In this document: positions 32,938-41,211 of the stretch, piece after piece | Layout: each line of letters begins with the position of its first letter | How positions within the stretch are numbered: position 1 is the first letter of the stretch | Assembly: GCA_963665195.1 (NCBI GenBank) | Contig: OY762070.1 | Location: 4,588,001-4,652,000 of the forward strand | Direction of reading: 5' to 3' | Length of the DNA stretch: 64,000 bases | Origin: VXYL01 sp963665195 | GTDB taxonomy: Bacteria > Pseudomonadota > Gammaproteobacteria > Pseudomonadales > Azotimanducaceae | The notes under the pieces: generated by a model | Told to the model about the DNA's origin: nothing | Seen by the model: the letters and a program-made list of their open reading frames with translations, nothing else | The model's database searches: none | Position numbers and translations under genes: made by a program

Positions 32938-34559
32938 TCCGCCCGGTTCACAGCCGTGCGCAGTAGATCCGCAACGGCGGCGTGGCCCCGCCGCTCGGCC
33001 CATGCGAGCGGCTGCGCCCAATCGGGCACATCCGGCAACACGGGCTCCATGTTCCTGCCGAGTCCGAACTCCACGAAGTCCAGTTGCCCCTCGCGGGCGG
33101 CCCAGCCGAGCGGCGTCGTGCGGTACTCCTCGTCCACGGCGTTGGGATCGGCGCCGAACTCGAGAAACAGCTTGGCGCACTCGATGTCGCCCTTCGCTGC
33201 CATGTAGTGCAGCGGCGTCACGCGCTGCCAGTTCGGCAGACTGGCAGCCATGCCGTGCTCCAGCAGCAGCCGTGCGAGCGGCAGCGAACGCCACAGATAC
33301 GTCTGGCACGAGGTGACGACATCCGGCACCCGCAGACCGCGTTCGAGAAGCAGCCGCAGCATGGCCTCGTGGCCCATCATCGTCGCCAGAGTGAAGCCTT
33401 CGACAACCCCGCTCTCGTCCACCGTCGCGGCGTCGAGCAGCGCCGCGACGGTGTCGCGATCATCGTCCAGAACATGCTGATAGAACGGCACGACGCCACC
33501 GCGCCGGCAAAGCAGGTCGCGCATCGCCGCGTCCTTGGCGGAACTCGTCGGCGTGCCGGAGGACTCCATCGGCGCGTTGGGGTCCGCGCCGGCGTCGAGG
33601 AGCAGCTCGGCGATGCGCGAATGGCCGAACCTGCTCGCCGCCCACAGCGCATGGCCGCCGGGACAGTTGGGGCCTTCCGGCAGACGCGGATCGGCCCCGG
33701 CGTCGAGCAGTCGGCGAACGATGCCCTCGTGGCCGCGCTCGGCAGCGGCGGATAGCGGCCGCTTGCCGCACAGCTCCGGCTCGTTCGCCAGCGCCGCATC
33801 GTCGCGCAGCAGCTCCTGCACGCGGCCTTCGTCGCCGAGCGCCGCGGCGATGGTGACGGAATAGCGCGCACCATGCGCCAGCAATCGCCGGGCGATGCCG
33901 TAGTCGTTGCGCTGATCCCAATACGGGTGCTTCCACAGCGCCGAGGCCACGGGCCGGAATCCGGGGCCGCCGAGCCGGTCGTCGCTGCTTAAGCCCAGGG
34001 CATCCACGTCCGCACCCGCATCGACCAGCGCATCAATGGCCGCGCCCGAGCCGGCTTGCACCGCGTAGTGCAACGGTCGCCGGCCAAACGCATCGCCACG
34101 CTCGGCGAGCCGTGCATCGGCGGCGAGCAGGCGGGCCAGCGATTCGGCATCGCCTTGGCCGGCGGCTTCGTGAACGGGGTGCAGCGCACCCGTCGAGTCT
34201 GCCTGCCGGTCCAACTCCGCGCGCAGCAGCGCCGCCATCGCTTCATGCCCGCGATCAAGCGCCATCTGCAGCAGCGTTTCCTGGGCGTAGATGTTGCGGT
34301 GGAAGAGGTCCGCCCCGGCCTCGAGCAGCAGCCGCGCCGCCGCCACGTGGCCCTCGCGCACGGCGAAGTGCAGCGGCGGGCAGTACCAGTACGCCGCATG
34401 GACGAGCGTCGGATCGCGCTGCAGCAAGGCCCGCAAGCCGTTCGCGTCGCCATCGCGGGCGCAGTTCAGCACGCGCCAGATGTCCTCGCCGGGCCAGCCT
34501 CCCGCCGGATCGGTCCAACCCCTCGTAGCCAGTTCGGAAGGTCTCAGCAGGTCCGGCAC
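32934..34559 (-). CDS. Ankyrin-repeat protein
   Basis: The 541-residue protein consists of at least ten ankyrin repeats. Examples are PPLHFAVREGHVAAARLLLE, RPLHYAVQAGSGAAIDALVD, RPLSAAAERGHEGIVRRLLD, ALWAASRFGHSRIAELLLDA and TPLHYMAAKGDIECAKLFLE. No enzymatic domain, signal peptide or secretion signal is evident. The start is GTG at 34559, 2 nt after the ispA stop, so it is the third gene of a degS-ispA-ankyrin operon. Ankyrin proteins mediate protein binding and are enriched in host-associated bacteria, but the housekeeping context argues equally for an internal role. Confidence 0.9.
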   Translation of the reverse strand: MPDLLRPSELATRGWTDPAGGWPGEDIWRVLNCARDGDANGLRALLQRDPTLVHAAYWYCPPLHFAVREGHVAAARLLLEAGADLFHRNIYAQETLLQMALDRGHEAMAALLRAELDRQADSTGALHPVHEAAGQGDAESLARLLAADARLAERGDAFGRRPLHYAVQAGSGAAIDALVDAGADVDALGLSSDDRLGGPGFRPVASALWKHPYWDQRNDYGIARRLLAHGARYSVTIAAALGDEGRVQELLRDDAALANEPELCGKRPLSAAAERGHEGIVRRLLDAGADPRLPEGPNCPGGHALWAASRFGHSRIAELLLDAGADPNAPMESSGTPTSSAKDAAMRDLLCRRGGVVPFYQHVLDDDRDTVAALLDAATVDESGVVEGFTLATMMGHEAMLRLLLERGLRVPDVVTSCQTYLWRSLPLARLLLEHGMAASLPNWQRVTPLHYMAAKGDIECAKLFLEFGADPNAVDEEYRTTPLGWAAREGQLDFVEFGLGRNMEPVLPDVPDWAQPLAWAERRGHAAVADLLRTAVNRAD

Positions 34560-34561
34560 TT

Positions 34562-35416
34562 TCAGCTCTCCCGCAGAACCGCGAAGCGGGCGATCTCGCG
34601 CAGGTCCTCTGCGCGGTCGCCGATGGTCGCGAGCGCGTCGCCGGCGTTGCGCAGCCGCCGCTCCGCTTCGGTGCGCGCCGCGTCGAGGCCGAATACGCTC
34701 ACATAGGTCGATTTTCCCTGCCGCGCGTCCGAACCCTGGGGCTTGCCTAGCACGGTCGTCTCTGCCGTCGCGTCCAGCACATCGTCGCGAATCTGGAACG
34801 CGAGACCGATCTCTGCGCCGAACCGACTGAGCGCCTCCACCTCGGCCGCGGATGCGTTGCCGCCGACCGCTCCCATCAGCACCGCGGCATGCAGCAGCGC
34901 TCCCGTTTTACGCCGATGCATGGCTTCGAGTTCCGAATGCGCGAGGGCGCGCTGTTCTCCGGCAAGGTCCAGCATCTGCCCGCCGACCATGCCGCGAAAG
35001 CCCGCCGCCTTGGCGAGCAGCCGGGTCCAGTTGGCGGCGACGGTCGGCGGCAGGTCCTCGTGCGCCACGGCCTCGAATGCCAGCGCCTGCAAGGCATCGC
35101 CCGCCAGAATGGCCGTCGCTTCGCCGAAGCGCACATGCACGGACGGACGCCCGCGGCGCAGGTCATCGTCGTCCATGGCCGGCAAGTCGTCGTGGACGAG
35201 GGAATAGCAATGCAGCAGTTCCACCGCCGCGGCCGCCTGGTCCAGATGCCGCGTCTCGGCGCCCGCAACGCTGCCAGCGGCGTACACCAGACGCGGACGG
35301 ATGCGCTTGCCGCCGCCCAGCACGGCGTAGCGCATGGCCTCGGCCAGAACGTCGTCGCCAGCCGGCAGCACGCGCTCCAGGGCGGCTTGGACCTGCGCGG
35401 CACGGCGCTCAGCCAT
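34562..35416 (-). CDS. ispA: Farnesyl (or geranyl) diphosphate synthase, polyprenyl synthetase family
   Basis: The 284-residue enzyme condenses isopentenyl diphosphate with allylic diphosphates. The first Asp-rich motif is HDDLPAMDDDDLRRGRPS and the second FQIRDDVLD; GGGKRIRPRLVY supplies the diphosphate-binding Lys/Arg. The product chain length is likely C15 by overall similarity to IspA-like proteins, but I cannot exclude GGPP. The ATG at 35416 overlaps the protease gene stop by 8 nt. An exonuclease VII small subunit or dxs gene, common neighbours of ispA, is not seen. Confidence 0.92.
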   Translation of the reverse strand: MAERRAAQVQAALERVLPAGDDVLAEAMRYAVLGGGKRIRPRLVYAAGSVAGAETRHLDQAAAAVELLHCYSLVHDDLPAMDDDDLRRGRPSVHVRFGEATAILAGDALQALAFEAVAHEDLPPTVAANWTRLLAKAAGFRGMVGGQMLDLAGEQRALAHSELEAMHRRKTGALLHAAVLMGAVGGNASAAEVEALSRFGAEIGLAFQIRDDVLDATAETTVLGKPQGSDARQGKSTYVSVFGLDAARTEAERRLRNAGDALATIGDRAEDLREIARFAVLRES

Positions 35417-36494
35417 CGGGTGGCCGCACGCCGGCGGTCGCATGCACCAGACCTACCGCGCCGTTGCGCACGAAACGGATTGCGAGCTTGCTGCCGGGCG
35501 CGGTCTCGCCGATCTGGCGGATGACCTCCGAGACGCTGTCGGCGGGCTCGCCGTTGATGGAGAGCAGCACGTCGCCGGGCAGCAAACCGGCCGCGTGGGC
35601 CGGCATGCCGACGTATACGCTCGCCACCTGCAATCCCCGCCGACCGTCCTGCAGCTCGGAGAGATTCGCGCCGAGGTAGCCGCGCAGCACCCGTCCGTGT
35701 TCGACGATCTCATCGAGCACCGCGACCGCCCGCTCGACCGGAATCGCCAGCCCCACCCCGTCGGAACCGCCGCTGCGGCTGTAGATCAGCGTGTTGATGC
35801 CGAGCAGCCGCCCCTCGGCGTCCACCAGCGCGCCGCCGCTGTTGCCGGGGTTGACGGCGGCATCCGTCTGGATGAAATCGTCGTACGGGCTTCGCACGTC
35901 GTAGCGGCCCTTGGCACTGACGATGCCGAGCGACACCGCCTGGCCGATGCCGAACGGGTTGCCGATGGCCATGGCGATGTCGCCGATGCGGGCGCTCTCG
36001 GCAGCGGTGCGCTCGATGGTGGGGAAGTTCTCGCCTTGCACCTTGAGCACAGCAAGATCCGTCTGCGGGTCCGTGCCCACCAGCTCCGCCGCCGCCTGGC
36101 TGCCGTCGTTGAAGGCCACCACGATGTCGTCCCCGGCGGCGATGACGTGGTAGTTGGTGATGATGTGGCCGTCCGGGCGCATCATCACCCCGGAGCCCAG
36201 CGAGCCCTGCGCCCGACGATTGCGGTTCATACGCTCGCAGAAGGCGCGGAACTCCGGGTAGCTGCACAGGCCCGTGGGCGTGCGCTGCGAGAACACGTTC
36301 ACCACTGCGGGAGCGGCGCGGGCTACCGCTTCGGCGAATCCGGTTCCGCCAGGCAGCGATGCCGGCACAGACGCCCCGTCGCGTTCCATCATCCAAAGCG
36401 CCGCAAAGCCGATGGCGATGCCGGCCAGCACCGGCAGCGCGACGTAGCGCAGCAGGCGTTCCAGCACTTGGGGCTCGCGGGGCGGAAGGCTCAT
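35409..36494 (-). CDS. Membrane-anchored trypsin-like serine protease with one PDZ domain (DegS-like)
   Basis: The 361-residue protein has an N-terminal anchor (VALPVLAGIAIGFAALWMM), a complete HtrA-type triad (His in NYHVI, Asp in TDLAVLK, Ser in NPGNSGGAL) and one C-terminal PDZ domain (GYLGANLSEL, GMPAHAAGLLPGDVLLSING). One anchor plus one PDZ is the DegS layout; DegS starts the sigma-E envelope stress cascade by cutting RseA. No rseA or rpoE lies nearby, so the role is inferred from architecture. A Cys-bearing insert (GLCSYPEFRAFCERM) sits in the region of the LA loop. It is divergent from zapE. Confidence 0.88.
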   Translation of the reverse strand: MSLPPREPQVLERLLRYVALPVLAGIAIGFAALWMMERDGASVPASLPGGTGFAEAVARAAPAVVNVFSQRTPTGLCSYPEFRAFCERMNRNRRAQGSLGSGVMMRPDGHIITNYHVIAAGDDIVVAFNDGSQAAAELVGTDPQTDLAVLKVQGENFPTIERTAAESARIGDIAMAIGNPFGIGQAVSLGIVSAKGRYDVRSPYDDFIQTDAAVNPGNSGGALVDAEGRLLGINTLIYSRSGGSDGVGLAIPVERAVAVLDEIVEHGRVLRGYLGANLSELQDGRRGLQVASVYVGMPAHAAGLLPGDVLLSINGEPADSVSEVIRQIGETAPGSKLAIRFVRNGAVGLVHATAGVRPPDG

Positions 36495-36517
36495 GCGGGC
36501 GATTATAGTTCGCCGCC
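36495..36517. promoter_or_regulatory. Very short divergent intergenic region between the protease gene and zapE
   Basis: Only 23 bp separate the two divergent starts. It includes an A/T-rich GATTATAGTT that could be the -10 element of one gene; the -35 elements would lie inside the opposite coding sequences. This is inference. Confidence 0.35.
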
Positions 36518-37606
36518 ATGTCCGCCCTGCCGACCCCGGCGCAAGCCCATGCCCAGAACGTCGCGCGCGGCTTCGCGAGCGACCCGGACCAGACCGAGCT
36601 GGCGAACCGCCTCACTGACCTCCGTGCCCGCCTGATCGATGCGCGTTCCGAAGCAAGGAACTCGGTCTTCGGGCGCCTGCTGCGGCGCGCACCGGCGCCC
36701 GTCAAGGGCCTCTACCTCTGGGGCGGCGTCGGGCGCGGCAAGACCTACCTGATGGACCTTTTCCACGACTCGCTGCCGTTCCCAGACAAGCGGCGCCTGC
36801 ACTTCCACCGCTTCATGCGTCGGGTCCACGACGAGCTGCGCGCTCTCGCTGGCCGCGTCGACCCCCTGCAAGCCACCGCCGAACGCTTCGCCAAAGAGGC
36901 CCGCGTACTCTGCTTCGACGAGTTCTACGTCTCGGACATCGGCGACGCGATGATCCTCGGCGAACTGCTGCGCGGCCTCTTCGAGCGCGGCGTTACCCTC
37001 GTCGCCACATCGAACACCGAACCGTCCAAGCTCTACGAGAACGGCCTGCAGCGGCGCCGCTTCCTGCCCGCCATCGACCTGATCGAGAGCCACACGGAGG
37101 TCATCGAGGTGGGGGGCGAGACCGACTACCGGTTCGAGGTCTTGCGCCGGGAAGGCATCTACCGCAGCGACGGCGATGCGGACGCCCTTCTCGCCAGCTT
37201 CCTCGCCCTAGGCCACGCAAGCCCCCGGAAGGATGTCGACTTGCTCATCAACGACCGGACGATCCGCGCCCGCTACTGCGCCGAGAACACCGTCTGGTTC
37301 GACTTCTCCGCCATCTGCGATGGCCCGCGCAGCCAGCACGACTACATCGAAGTCGCCCGCCTGTTCGCCACCGTGGTGGTCAACGCCGTGCCGGTCTTCG
37401 ATGCCGCCAGCGAAGACCAGGCGCGCCGCTTCATCAGCCTCGTGGACGAGTTCTACGACCGCAACGTGAAGCTGCTCGTCAGCGCCGGCGCCGGCATCGA
37501 CGCCCTCTACCGCGGCGAACGCCTAGCCGGCGAGTTCGAGCGCACCCGCAGCCGCCTGCACGAGATGCAGAGCGACGAATACCTGCACCGCACGCATCGG
37601 CCTTGA
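36518..37606 (+). CDS. zapE: Cell division protein ZapE (AFG1-like ATPase)
   Basis: The 362-residue ATPase has LYLWGGVGRGKTYLMDLF (Walker A), VLCFDEFYVSDIGDAMIL (Walker B), TLVATSNTEPSKLYENGLQR (sensor 1) and the C-terminal IVE-type core FISLVDEFYDRNVKLLVSA. This is the AFG1/ZapE family; in E. coli ZapE acts on the Z-ring during division. Length and motif order are normal. It is transcribed away from the degS-like gene. Confidence 0.94.
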   Translation: MSALPTPAQAHAQNVARGFASDPDQTELANRLTDLRARLIDARSEARNSVFGRLLRRAPAPVKGLYLWGGVGRGKTYLMDLFHDSLPFPDKRRLHFHRFMRRVHDELRALAGRVDPLQATAERFAKEARVLCFDEFYVSDIGDAMILGELLRGLFERGVTLVATSNTEPSKLYENGLQRRRFLPAIDLIESHTEVIEVGGETDYRFEVLRREGIYRSDGDADALLASFLALGHASPRKDVDLLINDRTIRARYCAENTVWFDFSAICDGPRSQHDYIEVARLFATVVVNAVPVFDAASEDQARRFISLVDEFYDRNVKLLVSAGAGIDALYRGERLAGEFERTRSRLHEMQSDEYLHRTHRP

Positions 37607-37963
37607 CTGGGGCACGGAATCGATGGTGTACATGAACTCGGTGCTCGTGCTTGCCGGGGGCCTGACTGTTCCGCCAGCGTGACGTTCGCCAAGGCTTGGA
37701 ATCTGCCGCCGCGCAGCGCGTTGCAGATATATTGGCAGCACGGTCGTGCATCCCCATGCGGCGACCAACATCGCCCGCGCGCGGATGATCGCCGTGTCCT
37801 CCCCGGCCTGCGCGCGGGCGTCACGAATGCTCGGCTGCGAAAGCGCGAATCCGAGCCGCTTGGGACCCTCCGCCGACGGAAAGGGCACCATCGAACACCC
37901 TTGGCGAACCGACGGATCGAGTACATTACGGCATTCGTCACCGTCGATGCTAGGGACCCCGCC
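37607..37963. other. 357-bp region between zapE and the enoyl-CoA hydratase gene
   Basis: I see no supported gene here on either strand. The 3' end should hold the promoter for the hydratase gene. No hairpin, RNA gene or repeat stood out. Confidence 0.35.
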
Positions 37964-38797
37964 ATGTACGAAGAAATCCTCTACGAAGTGGACGACGGCG
38001 TCGCCGTCGTCACCATGAACCGGCCGGAGACGCTCAACGCGCTGACGGACCGCACCCAGGCCGAGATTCGCCATGCGCTCGACCAGTCGGAGCGCAGCGA
38101 GGAGGTGATCGGCACCGTGCTAACCGGCGCCGGTCGCGGCTTCTGCTCCGGGGTGGACATGAACGCCCTTGGCGCGATGAGCGAGGCCGGTCGCCGACTC
38201 GGCGACAGCCACGCGGACCTCGCCGCGGACCCCGGCAACCCGCTCGAAGACCCCAACTTCGAGATCGGCGCCAGCTACTTCCTCGGTCTGCGCAAGCCGC
38301 TCATCGCCGCCATCAACGGCGCCTGCGCGGGGCTCGGCTTCAGCTACGCGGTGTTCTGCGACCTGCGTTTCGTGGACCGCGGCGCCCGCTTCGCCACCGC
38401 CTTCTCGCAGCGCGGCCTGATTGCCGAGCACGGCACGAGCTGGATGCTGCCGCGTCTGATCGGTCCCGCCAATGCCTTGGACATCCTTTGGACCGGGCGC
38501 CGTTTCGACGGCGAGGAAGCGGGCCGCATCGGCCTCGCCAACCGCGTCTGCGAACCGGGCGAATGCGTCAGCGACGCGGTCTCGTACCTGCGCGAGATCG
38601 GCCAAGTGGCGGCGCCGAATTCGCTGATGATGATGAAGCGGCAGATCTACCGCCATCTGAACGCGGACTTGCGCCCGGCCATGGTGGAATCCAACGAATG
38701 GATGGACGAAAGCCTCGCGCGCGGGGACTTCAAGGAAGGCGTCGCCTCGTTCGTCGAGCGCCGGGCACCGAACTTCGCCCCGGTGAAGGTGGAGTAG
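37964..38797 (+). CDS. Enoyl-CoA hydratase/isomerase family protein
   Basis: The 277-residue crotonase-fold protein has YEVDDGVAVVTMNRPETLNA, the oxyanion-hole segments GAGRGFCSGVDMNA and AAINGACAGLGFSY, and the catalytic Glu region SQRGLIAEHGTSWMLPRLIG. The C-terminus is FVERRAPNFAPV. It differs from the paralogue at 23935-24711 in keeping Glu at the second acid position. It probably acts in fatty-acid or other acyl-CoA breakdown. It stands alone on the plus strand. Confidence 0.9.
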   Translation: MYEEILYEVDDGVAVVTMNRPETLNALTDRTQAEIRHALDQSERSEEVIGTVLTGAGRGFCSGVDMNALGAMSEAGRRLGDSHADLAADPGNPLEDPNFEIGASYFLGLRKPLIAAINGACAGLGFSYAVFCDLRFVDRGARFATAFSQRGLIAEHGTSWMLPRLIGPANALDILWTGRRFDGEEAGRIGLANRVCEPGECVSDAVSYLREIGQVAAPNSLMMMKRQIYRHLNADLRPAMVESNEWMDESLARGDFKEGVASFVERRAPNFAPVKVE

Positions 38798-38817
38798 CCG
38801 GGTTTCGCTCGGCCGGG

Positions 38818-39795
38818 TCAGAGGTCCGGCACTTTCGGGAGCTGTTCCTCCACCATCCGCAGCAGGGCGGCAGTTCGGCCGTGCTGGCCGAGTTCGGGGC
38901 GCGCCGCCGTCCAGCCGATCGACGCCAGAGAGCGGATGAGCAGGAAGAGCGGGATCTGCGTTACGGTCTCATCGGCAACGGGCCGGACGCTGCGATAGCC
39001 GTCGATCAGCGCAGCCCGGACGGTCGGGAAGCCCGCCTCGCGCTGATGCCCATACAAGGCGACCGCGAAGTCGTAGGCATGCCAGCCGAAGCCGGCGTCG
39101 TCGAAGTCGATGACATGCAGGCGCTTGCCGTGGACGATGATGTTGGCCGCGTGCAGATCGGCATGGATCAGGCTGAACGTGCCGTCGTCGCGACGCAGAC
39201 GCTGAAGCCGCGCCCGGATGCGCCCCCGCAGCGCGTTCAGCCGCGCCTGCTGCGTCGCCGAGAGATGCGGGGACTCCCAGAATCGGCCCCAGAACGGCTG
39301 CTCGCCCATCAGGCCGTCCGCGTCGAATGCATGCCGCGCGAAGCCGGCGGGCGGCTGCCAAGCGACGGGTTGCGCGTGCAGTTCCGCCATGATCGCGCCG
39401 AGGCGAGCGAAGCAATCGCGCTTCACTGACTCGTCGTCCCCGGCAGCGTCGATCACGTCGTAAAGCACTTCGCCCTCGACCCACTCGAGGAGACCAGCTT
39501 GGCGCACCTCGTCGCCGACGGTCACCGGGCTGTAGCCCTCTCCCGTCCGGGTACGCACCACCACAGGAACATCCACGCCGGCGGCGCGCAGAGCCGCGGT
39601 CCACGTCTGTTCGGCGATCAGTTCCTCCAAGCTGTGGTACCAAGGCCGGTGCAGGCGCAGGACGTAGGTTCGTCCCGCGGCGTCGTCCACGCGGAAAGCG
39701 ATGTTCTCGGACACCGAGACGCGCTCCACCCGGGCAACGTCAAGGTCCCAGTTGGCCAGCGCGTCGCGCGCCGCACGCAGGTGCTCTTCAAGCAT
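38818..39795 (-). CDS. Aminoglycoside phosphotransferase (APH) family kinase, hydroxylysine-kinase-like
   Basis: The 325-residue kinase has the APH catalytic motif LIHADLHAANIIV and the metal-binding VIDFDDAG. The N-lobe has TYVLRLHRPWYHSLEEL. Such kinases phosphorylate small hydroxylated molecules. It lies 6 nt after a class III aminotransferase gene on the same strand. In animals an APH kinase (5-hydroxylysine kinase) and a class III enzyme (5-phosphohydroxylysine phospho-lyase) act in sequence, so a similar kinase plus phospho-lyase route for an amino alcohol is likely. Resistance to an aminoglycoside is not suggested by this context. Confidence 0.8.
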   Translation of the reverse strand: MLEEHLRAARDALANWDLDVARVERVSVSENIAFRVDDAAGRTYVLRLHRPWYHSLEELIAEQTWTAALRAAGVDVPVVVRTRTGEGYSPVTVGDEVRQAGLLEWVEGEVLYDVIDAAGDDESVKRDCFARLGAIMAELHAQPVAWQPPAGFARHAFDADGLMGEQPFWGRFWESPHLSATQQARLNALRGRIRARLQRLRRDDGTFSLIHADLHAANIIVHGKRLHVIDFDDAGFGWHAYDFAVALYGHQREAGFPTVRAALIDGYRSVRPVADETVTQIPLFLLIRSLASIGWTAARPELGQHGRTAALLRMVEEQLPKVPDL

Positions 39796-39801
39796 CGCCC
39801 A

Positions 39802-41067
39802 TCAATCAGCCACGCCGAGCTCGCCGAGCGTCTCGGCGAACGCCGCGAGAAACGCCTGCGCGTCCGCCTCGGAGAACACCAGCGGCGGACGGATCTTCAC
39901 CACGTTCCCGTACGCGCCCGCCTGGCCGATGAGGAAGCCCTTGTCGCGCAGCGCATTGACCACCGTCGCCGCGCCTTCTCGATCCGGCTCCTTCGCGGCG
40001 CGATCCGCCACCCATTCGATGCCAAGGAACAGGCCGTGGCCGCGCACATCGCCCATCGGCTCGCATCGCTGCTGCAGCTCTTCAAGATGCGAGCGCAGCA
40101 ACGCGCCAACCGAAGCGGCATTGCCGACGAGGTCCTCGTCTTCCAGCACGTCCAACACGGCGCTGCCGGCTGCGGCCTGCAACGGACTCGACGCGAAGGT
40201 ATTGAAATAGCCCGTGCCGCGCCGAAAGGTCTCCACCAGCTCGCGACTCGCCGCCACTGCCGCTAGCGGCACCCCGGCGCCGAGCGGCTTGCCCATCACC
40301 GCGATGTCCGGCTCGAAATCCATGGTCTCGTAACCCCACCAGCGCCCGGTGCGGCAAACGCCGGCCTGCACCTCGTCGGCAATGAAGAGGCCCCCCGCAC
40401 CGCGCACGACTTCCGCAGCCTGCGCCATGAAGCCGGGCGGGATGTTCGGCAGGCCTTCGTTGGCGAGAATGGGGCACACCAGCAGCCCGGCGAAGGGAAT
40501 CCCATCCTTGGCGAAGCTCGCGATCACCTCGCGCAGCCGATCGAGGTGCCACGCCGTCGGGTCCTCGTTCGCCTCGAATCGATACGTCTCCGGGAATGGG
40601 ATCGCTCGCACCTCGCCGGTGTTGTCCTTGGGCCGCGTGAGCTTGCGCACCTCGGCGCTGTTGCCGTGGTAGGCGGCGTTGGTGCAGACGATGCCGCGCC
40701 CGCCGGTGGCCAGCCGCGCCATCAGCAGCGCCACTTCGTTCGCTTCCGTGCCGCTGCAGGTGCACACCACGCTCTCGATCCCCGCATGGTGACGCCCCGC
40801 GAGCCGCTCGGCGAACTCCACGATGCCTTCGTGCAGATAGCGGCTGTGGACGTTGAGCGTCCCCGCCTGCCGGGCAACAGCCTCGACCACATGCGGGTGG
40901 CAATGGCCGACGCACGGCACGTTGTTGTACATGTCCACGAACCGCCGGCCATCGGCGGCGAACAGCGACACGCCTTGCCCGCGCACGATGTGTACGGGTT
41001 GGCGATAGAACAGCGGCGCGCCGGTGCCAAGCGCGCGGTTCCGGCGTTCGAGAAGGCTCTCGCTCAT
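39802..41067 (-). CDS. Class III PLP-dependent aminotransferase / phospho-lyase-like protein
   Basis: The 421-residue enzyme has VYNNVPCVGHCHPHVVEAV-like substrate segment (seen as DMYNNVPCVGHCHPHV), VCTCSGTEANEVALLM (cofactor phosphate), LFIADEVQAGVCRTGRWWG and PDIAVMGKPLGAGVPLAA, with the PLP-binding Lys in the last. The D/N-VP-x-V-GH-x-HP signature is found in the subgroup that includes ethanolamine-phosphate and phosphohydroxylysine phospho-lyases. Its partner kinase is the next gene. The pair would phosphorylate and then eliminate phosphate from an amino alcohol. Confidence 0.85.
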   Translation of the reverse strand: MSESLLERRNRALGTGAPLFYRQPVHIVRGQGVSLFAADGRRFVDMYNNVPCVGHCHPHVVEAVARQAGTLNVHSRYLHEGIVEFAERLAGRHHAGIESVVCTCSGTEANEVALLMARLATGGRGIVCTNAAYHGNSAEVRKLTRPKDNTGEVRAIPFPETYRFEANEDPTAWHLDRLREVIASFAKDGIPFAGLLVCPILANEGLPNIPPGFMAQAAEVVRGAGGLFIADEVQAGVCRTGRWWGYETMDFEPDIAVMGKPLGAGVPLAAVAASRELVETFRRGTGYFNTFASSPLQAAAGSAVLDVLEDEDLVGNAASVGALLRSHLEELQQRCEPMGDVRGHGLFLGIEWVADRAAKEPDREGAATVVNALRDKGFLIGQAGAYGNVVKIRPPLVFSEADAQAFLAAFAETLGELGVAD

Positions 41068-41211
41068 GGCGGCGGCTCGCGGCGACTGTGGGGCCGCAAC
41101 CGTAGCAGCACCGGCAAGGCGCGGACAGCTATTCCGTCCCGGCCCGTCCGCCCGTCACGGCTCAAGCCGTGCTCCGCTCCGAACGAACGGGCGCCTACCG
41201 GCCCCGGCGCT

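Noticed and set aside
30936..33309. Minus-strand frame running on from the ExbD-like gene through the channel and Rpn regions
   Set aside because: Only the last 163-179 codons have protein-like features. The rest is a shadow of the channel gene and of the plus-strand Rpn gene.
35409..36494. Assigning degS and a sigma-E cascade with confidence
   Set aside because: Architecture fits, but rpoE, rseA and rseP are not in the window, so the gene symbol was left blank.
38818..39795. Aminoglycoside resistance gene
   Set aside because: The APH fold is shared by many metabolic kinases. Linkage to a class III phospho-lyase-like enzyme favours metabolism of an amino alcohol.
41156..41171. Inverted repeat CACGGCT-ca-AGCCGTG as terminator of the Rpn-type gene
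   Set aside because: The stem is only seven base pairs with a two-base loop too tight to form fully, and no T-run follows on either strand.
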